64,000 nt of DNA from Diphasiastrum complanatum. Lineage: Eukaryota > Streptophyta > Lycopodiopsida > Lycopodiales > Lycopodiaceae. Below are positions 55,571 through 64,000 of this stretch, piece by piece. The notes under the pieces are model-generated. The model saw nothing but the letters and a program-made list of their open reading frames with translations, was not told where the DNA came from and ran no database searches. The stretch's first letter is position 1; each line of letters begins with the position of its first letter. The DNA lies in contig CM055103.1 of NCBI GenBank assembly GCA_029204225.1, positions 42,123,368 to 42,187,367 on the forward strand, in the 5' to 3' direction. The position numbers and the translations under genes are program-made.

Positions 55571-58500
55571 ATGGGATCAATGGGAGCCTACCTTCTAGAA
55601 GCTAGTGAGAGGTTAAATTCTACCAATTATGCTATTTGAAAAGTGAGGATGGAGTAACTAATGGTGCTCTAGGATCTTTGTGAGTTTCTAATAGATGATG
55701 AAGATGAACCTCTAGGTGCATAGGAATTAGTGAGATACAAGAAGAGGTCTAGGCTTGCACTTCACTGTATTAAGATGAATGTAAGCAATGAACTTTTAAG
55801 GGAAGTATCATCATGTAAGAGTGCTAAAGAAGCTTGGGAATCTTTAAAATCTATCTATGAGTCTAGTAACACTTTGAGGGTTCTCATGCTTAGGAATCAG
55901 ATTCTACAAGGCATGAAGAGGAGTGATGAGAGAGCATGGGATTATGTGCTAACAATCAAGTCTCTCAATAGGAAGTTAGCTTCCATTGGAGAGAAGATTC
56001 AAGATAGTGAGCTTGTTCACATTGTACTCAATGGTCTAGGGAGTGGCTTTACAAATTTGGTCCAAAGCTTTGCAATCCAAGACACTTTGTCTATATACAA
56101 AAGCTACACAGTGTAGTATTGGCTGAAGAGTGTAGGATGATGCATACCAATGCAAGAATGAATGCTATTTCTCTACAGGTTGGTGATGAGAAAATTTCTC
56201 ATTCAAAGGCAAGAAGAAGACCAATGGCAAGAAGAAGCACTTCAAGGAGACCAAGGAGGAGGATGAGGCTTCAAGCTCAAAGGGCAAGATCAAAGACAAG
56301 TCCAAGTACAAATATTTTTTCTGTGGAAAAAAGGGACATTTTGCATCAGAATGTCTCAAGAAGAAGAAGGCACAAGAGAGCAAACAAAACAACATTGCAC
56401 ATCAGGAGGAGGAGGAGGATGAAGAGTCATCCTTGATGGTTTCCAACAAACCACCATCATCAAAGAGCAACACCAATGATTCTTGGTGGATTGATAGTGG
56501 GGCTAGTTCCCACATGACATATCAAAAGGACATATTCTCCACTTTACTTTCTTACAATGATTTACATAGATCAATCTATACTACAAGTAGTCAAGAATGT
56601 AAGATAAATGGAATAGGAACAATTCCCTTGTATGTGGGATCATCCAAAAGGATGAATCTTGATAATGTTCTTTATGTTCCTAAGTTAACCAAGAATTTGC
56701 TTAGTGTTGGCCAATTAATGGATAATGGCCTAGATGTACAATTTAAGCATGGAGTTTGTTCCATCCTTAGAAATGATGAATGTATAGCCAAAGGCTTTAA
56801 GCAAGGTAGATTGTTTAAGCTTGATGCTAATGTTGCAGTGGAGAGTCTTGGCAAAGGTGGAGTTATCAAAGGTGGAACTGTGGCAAAAAAGGTTGGGCCA
56901 CCCCAACTACAAAGCCATGGAATCTATGGTAGCAAAGGAGCTTGCAGTTGGACTCCCCAAGCATTTTTCAAAGTGTGGGAAGAGATGTGAAGCATGCAGC
57001 CTCTCAAAGGCTCACAAACTACCCTTCTCAAGATCTACATCAAGATCAAACTCTCCTCTTGAACTCATCCATTCGAATATTCATAGTTTTTCACATGATT
57101 CTAATGGTGGTGCCAAGTACTATGTAATCTTCATTGATGACTATTCTAGACTTTGTTGGATGTACCTCTTGTCTAGCAAATCAATGGTGTTTGATTCTTT
57201 TGTAAAGTTCAAGACTTTGGTAGAAAATCAACTTAGTACCAAGATTAAGGTATTAAGGAGTGATAATGGAGGTGAATATATCTCCAATAAGTTGATTGAC
57301 TTTTGTAGTTCTAATGGCATATAGAGGGAGTTGTCATGTCCATAACACCCCTCAACAAAATGGAGTGAGTGATAGAAGAAATAGATCTCTTTGTGAGTGT
57401 GCTAAGGCCTTAATTTTAGATGCTTCTCTATCCAAACCATTTTGGGGTGAAGCAATAACTTGTGCTAACTATTTGTGCAATAGATTGCCAAACCAAGCCA
57501 TTGGAGGAATCACACCATTTGAATCTCTATTTGGAGAGAAGCCCAATCTCAAGGATCTCAAAGTTTTTGAATCCACTTGCTATGTACACCAACCCTTGGA
57601 TAAGAAAAGGAAGGATGATGCAACATCCATCAAAGGCATCTTTGTGGGATATGGTGAGAATAGCAAAGGTTATAGAGTCTTCAATCCCATCACTAGCAAG
57701 GTGATAGTGAGTAGGGATGTTATTTTTTATGAAGGACATGCTTGTGATTTGGATGATAATGCTACTAATCATCTTGATGCCAAGGATCATGCTAGGATGG
57801 AGTAGGAGCTTCCAAGTAAAGAATTTGAGGGTCCACCTCAAGATGCAAGAACTCCAAGAACTCCAAGAAGATCTACAAGGGCAAGATCTGTGCCCGAGCC
57901 ATTGAGGCTCACCTATGATGGTCAAGGTGATCAAAGGGAAGGCTCATCATCTTTCACATCTTACACCTTTCTTACTTCAATGTTAGATGAGCCAACATGC
58001 TATAAAGATTCTTGTAAGTCTAAAAGTTGGATGGATGCTATGCAAGTAGAGTATGATGCTCTTATTGAGAATCATACTTGGGATCTTGTACATCTTCCTC
58101 AAGGGAAGAAACCTCTTGACTGCAAGTGGGTATTTAGATTGAGGTATAATCAAGATGGATCAATAAGCAAGCATAAAGCTAGGCTTTTTGCCAAAGGTTT
58201 TTTACAAACCAAAGGCATTGATTATCATGAGACTTTTGCTCTTGTGGCTAAGCTTGTTACTATCAGGTTGATCATTAGTCTTTCTACAACCTTCAATTGG
58301 TAGCTATTCCAACTTGACTTCACAAATACATTCCTCAATGGTTATTTGGAGGAAGAGATCTACATGAGGAAACCCAAGGGCTTCATCAAGGCAAAGCATA
58401 AAGGAAAGATGTGGTTTTTGAAGAAGAGCCTTTATGGGCTCAAGCAAGCACCTAGAGCATGGTACTCTAGGCTAAACTCTTTTCTCATTTCCATCAAGTT

Positions 58501-59587
58501 TGTAATGAGTGCCTATGATCCATCATTGTATATAAGTTTTCATGAAGGCATGATCATTATTCTTGTTTTGTATGTAGATGACATTATCTTGAGTGGTAAT
58601 GATCTAGATGGAATTAAAGATGTAAAAATTGCTTTAGCAAAAGAGTTTAAGATGGTAGATCTCGGCCTATTAAGCTTCATTCTTGGAATAGAGGTTATTA
58701 GAGGATGTGATTTTAGCTTCATTTGTCAATCTTAATATGCTACATCCATCCTAGATAGATTTGGAATGAAGAATTGTAAAGGCATTGAGACACCGATGGA
58801 GCAACATGTAAAAGCATCTATTGGTTGTGATGAAGCATCCTTTGAGGACATCACATTATATAGAAGGCTTATTGGCTCCTTGATCTATTTAACTATAACT
58901 AGACCTGATCTTAGTTATAGTGTTGGAAAGTTAAGCCAATTCATGCAAAGTCCTCTAGTTTCACATTGGAAGATGGCCAAAAGAGTTCTTAGATACATTT
59001 CATCCACTAAGAATTTTGGCATTTTGTATAGAGGAACTAATCTTGGCTTAAGAGCCTATAGTGACTCGGATTTTGCAGGTGACAAAGTGGATAGAAGATC
59101 AACAAGTGCCTTTGCCACCTTTCTATGTGATGGAGTAGTATCATGGCTTTCCAAAAAGCAAGATACCATCTCCCTATCTTCCACAGAATCCAAATACAAG
59201 GCCTTGACATCAACATGCAAGGAGGTCTTGTGGCTCAAAAGGCTATTGGTGGAGCTTCATGTCATGGAGGAGGAGATCCCTATAATTTTTTGTGACAACC
59301 AATCAGCCCAATCACTTGCAACTAATCCTACATTCCATGCAAGGAGCAAACACATTGAAATTGCTCATCATTTTGTGAGGGAAAAAGTGCAAGCTAAAGA
59401 GATCAAGCTCCAACACGTGCCATCATCAAGTTGCTTGGCTGATTTGTTTACTAAATCTTTACCTAAAGATTCATTTGTCAAGCTTAGATCTTCAATTGGA
59501 GTTATTGATAAAAGCATTGTGATCTCCAAGGCTAGATTTGAGGAGGAGTGTGAAAAATTGCCTACATTGGCAAATCTAGCCATGTAG
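55571..59587 (+). pseudogene. Element E gag-pol polyprotein (several breaks)
   Basis: Gag starts MGSMGAYLLEASERL at 55571, with stops before 55730. The CCHC knuckle at about 56305-56350 has its first Cys replaced (YFFCGKKGHFASEC). Protease WWIDSGASSHM is at about 56484; LLSVGQLMDNG at about 56700; pre-integrase KRLGHPN at about 56887; integrase LRSDNGGEYIS at about 57256; RT LVAKG-type block at about 58185 (LFAKG here), [14 protein letters not shown] at about 58426, YVDDIIL at 58570; RNase H AYSDSDFAGD at about 59055, and the ending LADLFTKSLPKD at about 59445. Stops or frame breaks occur at about 56115, 56850, 57322, 57803, 58302 and 58733. LTRs are better preserved than the reading frame, so it may have been mobilised in trans or decayed fast. 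Confidence 0.93.
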
Positions 59588-60239
59588 AATATTGTACATT
59601 TTGTCAATATTGTTTGTTGGTTACTTGAATGGCCAAAGTGCCACTTGTACATTCACACCTAAAGTAGGTTACCACGAGTCAAGAGGAGTGGTTGTGTCCA
59701 TTTGGTAGTGATTCCTACTTTGTAGGATACAGACCATGATTTATGATGAGATTTGTACCTACCATGCACCTACCAAGCATGACTCTTGGATCTAGGCTAG
59801 GGTTTTCACATTAGGGCAAGAAAGTGGAGTCTACTTCCTTATTACATGCTGGATTTTCACCTAACTTAGCAAAGGAAGTGTGTTTTATTATGTATTCCCA
59901 TTCTCCATAGTGAGAAGATAGAAACTTTTTGGAGCCTCAAGGAGAAACTCATGTTTCCTCTCATTGTATGGTGATTGCTCTTGATTTCCAATGAAACCCA
60001 AATTTGGCACATTGTAAATATTGTCTACAGGCCGTACTATAGCCTTATTTCCACACGTGTGGAGTTGGATTACACTTATTGATGAATGCTTTGATTTTCT
60101 CTACTTGTTTTCTATCAAGCTGCTAAACTAGATCTTGTTTTCTGATGACTAGTTTCTGAAAGTTGTTTAACAAGCATACAATCAACCTTGTGGATCATTC
60201 AAAGATCCATTTATGGTCCTTAGTACTGTACTTTTCACA
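59549..60239 (+). repeat. 3' LTR of element E
   Basis: Begins TGTGAAAAATTG after the purine tract and ends TTTTCACA at 60239. It differs from the 5' LTR at scattered positions, for example TGTCACTTG versus TGCCACTTG at about 59640, and TTAGTAAAGG versus TTAGCAAAGG. Confidence 0.92.
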
Positions 60240-60738
<499 letters not shown>

Positions 60739-60882
60739 GATTAAAAATTTTGAGACTTTCATTTTGAGAAACTTAAAGATATGATGTGTCAACATGTGTG
60801 GGTACCAATGAAACTTTAATATTTTCATATATGGGACTACATTGTTGTGAATTTTACATTTAATTTTTAGCATGTCTACTCT

Positions 60883-61436
60883 TTAAAATCCTATAGCTGT
60901 AGTGGAGACAACTTCAACCCAAAATCTCTTGGGCAACGATGCATGCGCTAGCATACCTTCGGTAGATTCGGCTAAGCCATTAGACTGAGGACTGTAAGGA
61001 GTGATGAATTGCTGCTCAATGCCTTGGTTTTGGCAGTTCTCCTTAAACTCAATAGAGATATATTCTCCACCATTGTCTGATCTTAGAGCCTTGATCGTCC
61101 TTCCAGTCTCTTTCTCTGCACGCTCCTTGAAGATTCTGAAGCAGTTGAAGGCTTCTGATTTCTTCCTTATAAAGTACACCACAGTCCTTCTAGAAAATTC
61201 ATCAATAAAAGTTATAAAATACTTGCCATTCTTCACCAAAGAATTTTTCATCGGGCCACAAATGCCTGAATGTACAGTGTCTAACAATCCTCTAGCAATA
61301 TGCTGATGGCTTGATTTAAATGGTTTCCTAGTCTGTTTACCAACTATATAGTTTTGATAGACATGTAATTCAACTTTATCAGGAGGATTGTCTTGTCTAG
61401 ACATTTGTTGTACAACAACATGATTCAAATGACCAA
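60883..61436 (-). pseudogene. Copia integrase fragment
   Basis: Minus strand: NYIVGKQTRKPFKSS (about 61345), LLDTVHSGICGPM with the first catalytic-region His-Ser (Asp to Gly change at the usual D in HSDICGPM), ITFIDEFSRR, KALRSDNGGEYIS (about 61095), SPQSNGLAE and LAHASLPKRFW (about 60940). Both ends are cut: the region left of 60883 has no RT, and at 61436 it borders palindrome-rich DNA. Closest in the window to elements F and G. Confidence 0.85.
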
Positions 61437-61454
61437 GTCTATAATCACACTACA

Positions 61455-61932
61455 CATATGTGTGTTTTGCCACGCGACGCTGCCACGCAAACCTGATACT
61501 TAGCCGAAATTTTGACATTTTTCTTATGCATGGCACTACCACTCGTGGCATATCCACGCCAAAACTTTTTCGAGGACCCTGCCAGTGAAATCCAGGCTGG
61601 AGGTGAGGTCTGGCAAAAAAATTTTAATTTTGCGTGGCCACGCAAAATTTTTTAAACTCAAAACTTAAAATATGAGCGCCAAAATATGTCGGCGTGGCAC
61701 AGCCATGCATGAAAGTGCCACGTACAGTTGTTATTTAACCAACTGTCAACTGACATGATTTTTTTGGGATTTGCCACGCGTGGCAAATCTCCAGAGAAAA
61801 TTCTAGAGCGATGGCTTTTTTTATTGCCATGCGTGGCAAAACGAAAAATTTTCCATGTGTGGCAATATTAAAACACAATACTTAAAAAAATTTGCTTTGG
61901 AAATTTGCCACGTGTGGCAATGCCACGCATGG
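61455..61932. repeat. Cluster of GCCACGCGTGGC-type palindromes
   Basis: Includes TTTGCGTGGCCACGCAAA (about 61629), TTGCCACGCGTGGCAA (61771-61786), TTGCCATGCGTGGCAA (61824-61839), TTGCCACGTGTGGCAA (61905-61920) and several half or degenerate copies (about 61468, 61480, 61544, 61692, 61716, 61853, 61921). The sequence between copies is not repeated. Confidence 0.8.
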
Positions 61933-62639
61933 AAAAATTAGTTTGTTGTAATTTTTTTTTATTTATTATGAATAATATGTTAATAAACAACAACTTTATG
62001 ATTAATTTAAAAACAAATAAGATTTTTTTTTAGATTTTAAAGGAGTGTATACTCCTAATAAAATGTGGACTAAAAATCAAATGATCATTATCTCAAATTA
62101 TTATGCTCTGACGAATTGAAGTTATTATCAGTCGAATATTACATGCTATCTTATGTATTTATGACATTATGATGTGTTTCTATATTGAGAAAATTCTATA
62201 ATCAAAATTTGACATTAATTTCAATATGGTATTAATGGGTAAAAATATAAGCGTGAGCTTAATATGCATTTGAAAGGATGCTAAGTACCTTACAATTAAG
62301 AGCCATGTGGTAGCTTGTTCAGCTAATTTGTTGATAAAAAAATTGCAATGTTATACACCTTTGTGTGTTTGCAAAGATCAATGAATAGTCGAACAATATT
62401 GTGACAAAGCTTATTATTATCTCAAAGAAGATGCTTTTTAATTATAATATATAAATAATCAACACATATATCTTTTAATTAGTTCACACATTTATTAATA
62501 TTGATAAAATTTTCTAATTCTAAGTGATTGTGAGATGCGTTTGAAATGAAACTTTAGAAATTCAACATCGTAGAAAAATATAATAATTTTAATTTGGGAA
62601 CAATATATATTGACCACAATGGATCATTTTATGACAAAA
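61933..62639. other. AT-rich stretch downstream of the CACTA fragment
   Basis: Very AT-rich, no frame or repeat of note. Confidence 0.6.
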
Positions 62640-62663
62640 TTATTTGTGACATGTACAAACTTT

Positions 62664-63516
62664 ATTCATCATCGCAAGATTCAAATTCATCAACCAATAC
62701 ATCTTGCAACTCATCTCCGCTAAGATGATTTTCATCATCACTATCGAAATCAAAACCTCTCTCAATATTGTCCTCATGCAAAGAATCATTGTTGTCCTCT
62801 TTATCATTTGAGTCATCGGAATCATCAATTCTCGGGTTTTCAATATTTATAAAACTCGAAGATATATGTACATCTTCATCAGATATACTGGTGTTGTCCA
62901 AATTTAGATCTTCCATTTCATTCTCAACATATGCATTTTCGAATACATGTCTTGAGCGTGGCTTAATTTAAACAACATACCACAAATCTTTGTTTAGTCG
63001 ATCTGGTTGAAGAAATACCTACACATTTAGCAATGTTAGGATTATATGTTTGTTATGCTCACATTTTAATTCACAATAAATAGATATAATGAAAAAGTAG
63101 TGTAGATGATTAATATAACATTGATCACAATTGACAAAAAGAAAAAATGTGAAATTTATGCACACCTGTTCACAATGATGAGACAACACCAATGTGTCTG
63201 AAAAGTCCATGCTTAATGTCTTGGTTGAATCGATAGCAAAAAAACCACTACGATCTTTTTTTATAGTTGCATTTGATCCTCTATAGTTGATTTTGAACCA
63301 TTTCACGTCAAACAACAAATATTTACCCATTTCACCAAAACACACCTCATATATGGCTTGTATGGTTCCTGCATACTCAAGCTCTCCAAAAATTGGACTT
63401 TGATCTCGAACACTACTCCGACTTTTTTGATGGAAGGATGTCATCACACCACAATCATAAGTTCGTCGTTTCATATCGATTGCTTCAATGCGATGATGAC
63501 GACCATATGCCCACAT
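62664..63516 (-). pseudogene. CACTA (En/Spm) transposase C-terminal region, DUF4216-like
   Basis: Minus strand. Exon 1 (63516-63166) has DCGVMTSFHQKS, then YAGTIQAIYEVCF, LLFDVKWFKINY (about 63315) and a SGFFAID, DTLVLSHHCEQ ending. An intron of 147 bp (63165-63019, GT-AG) joins VFLQPDRLNKDLWYVV and IKPRSRHVF in frame, then an acidic tail (DDSDDSNDKEDNND, about 62825) to 62664. The run gv(l/m)..i.ei...LF..dW, fgF...., EQVF, dp....W.vV..kPR is what I know from the DUF4216 domain beside TNP2 in plant CACTA elements. A TAA after WYVV breaks it. The core transposase domain is not in the window. Confidence 0.65.
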
Positions 63517-63683
63517 TGCACTATACTTTCGATGTCACACGTTGATTATAATTAAAAAATTTCTTTCATCGTACAAATTAAAATTGTTCACTTAAAAAAA
63601 TAGAGTTATAGACAAACCTTCCAATCACATCCTCTTGAAAATTCCCATTCTATGTCAGATATGAATTGTCCCTTTGATCTTGC

Positions 63684-63941
63684 TTATTGGAGTGTATCAA
63701 CCATCCAGTCTATAGTGCATTGGTTGGGCAATGGCTCAAGATCATGTGAAGGTGTAGCTTGACCTCTACCCTTATTGTGTCGGTGTCGATTTCTAGTCAA
63801 TACTTTTTTTTTTTCTTCATATAATTCCAACCATTTATCCATTACTCCTGAATTATATAGCATGAAGATTGAAATTTTTTCTCTCAAAATAGATGTCATT
63901 TTTTTAAGACTACCCATACCTTGAGGTTTTTCACCTTTCAC
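63684..63941 (-). pseudogene. Upstream fragment of the same CACTA-like element
   Basis: A minus-strand frame with a basic stretch (RNRHRHNKGRGQ, about 63790) and LELYEEKKK. It lies directly upstream of the DUF4216-like exon in the right orientation. I recognise no domain; assignment to the CACTA element rests on position only. Confidence 0.3.
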
Positions 63942-64000
63942 CTCATTGCTTCCTCATCATGCCATAGTCGTGGAGCAGATGGATCTATTTGAAACAAAAC

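Larger units (their letters stand above)
54261..60239 (+). mobile_element. Copia element E, nearly full length with two LTRs
   Basis: 5' LTR about 54261-54939 and 3' LTR about 59549-60239. From the shared TCTAGCC to the end both LTRs are the same length (54275-54939 and 59575-60239, 665 bp) with few substitutions, so insertion is fairly recent. The start of the 5' LTR is damaged and I see no certain target duplication. A primer-binding site TGTTATCAGAGCC (54940) and a purine tract GAGGAGGAG (about 59540) flank the internal region. Confidence 0.92.

Overview
The window looks like a repeat-rich, gene-poor stretch of a land-plant nuclear genome. The signs are nested Ty1/copia LTR retrotransposons, a CACTA remnant, a degraded non-LTR reverse transcriptase, a tRNA-derived SINE-like insertion, long microsatellites, GT-AG introns, and one recognisable plant gene, a LAZY/IGT-family gravitropism gene with the family's five-exon layout. 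An 18S-ITS1 rDNA fragment has a plant-type 18S 3' end. I cannot name the species; a non-flowering vascular plant is a guess.

Layout. 1-10.9 kb is a nest of copia elements: host element D (+) is cut by element A (+, LTR ends about 4470) and by element C (-, 4700-9340, flanked by the 5-bp duplication AAAGA). 10.9-13.2 kb is non-coding, with a long (GA)n tract. 13.2-18.4 kb holds an unusual gene set: an unknown gene (-) and a divergent histone H3-fold gene (+), fired from one bidirectional region with 11 copies of an 18-bp motif at strict spacing, then a convergent pseudogene (here gene 1') and a transposon terminus at 18365. 20.7-26.6 kb is a non-LTR reverse transcriptase pseudogene (-) split by a 3.8-kb terminal-inverted-repeat (TIR) element (21552-25339, here T2). 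T2 carries gene 1 (+) and a DDE/RNase-H-like, probable transposase gene 2 (-), facing each other. 29.5-31.5 kb is the LAZY-like gene. 31.5-39.8 kb is AT-rich and largely empty except for a fold-back relative of T2 (T3) with a near-perfect 52-bp hairpin. 39.8-44.9 kb is copia element F (+), interrupted by an rDNA fragment, a 376-bp non-autonomous T2 relative (T4) and a third insert. 44.9-51.9 kb has no gene I can support. 51.9-60.2 kb holds a decayed copia G (-) and a nearly full-length copia E with both LTRs. 60.6-64 kb holds a (TA)n tract, a copia integrase fragment, a cluster of palindromes and a CACTA transposase fragment.

Main inference. The 13.2-18.4 kb gene set and T2 share gene 1 and the same termini. 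In T2, gene 1 and gene 2 are both cut at one junction (about 22868). The simplest reading is that T2 is an internal-deletion derivative of a larger DNA transposon that carried gene 1, an H3-like gene, a partner gene and a transposase, with a symmetrical motif-array promoter between two of them. This is inferred from one window and needs intact copies elsewhere in the genome.
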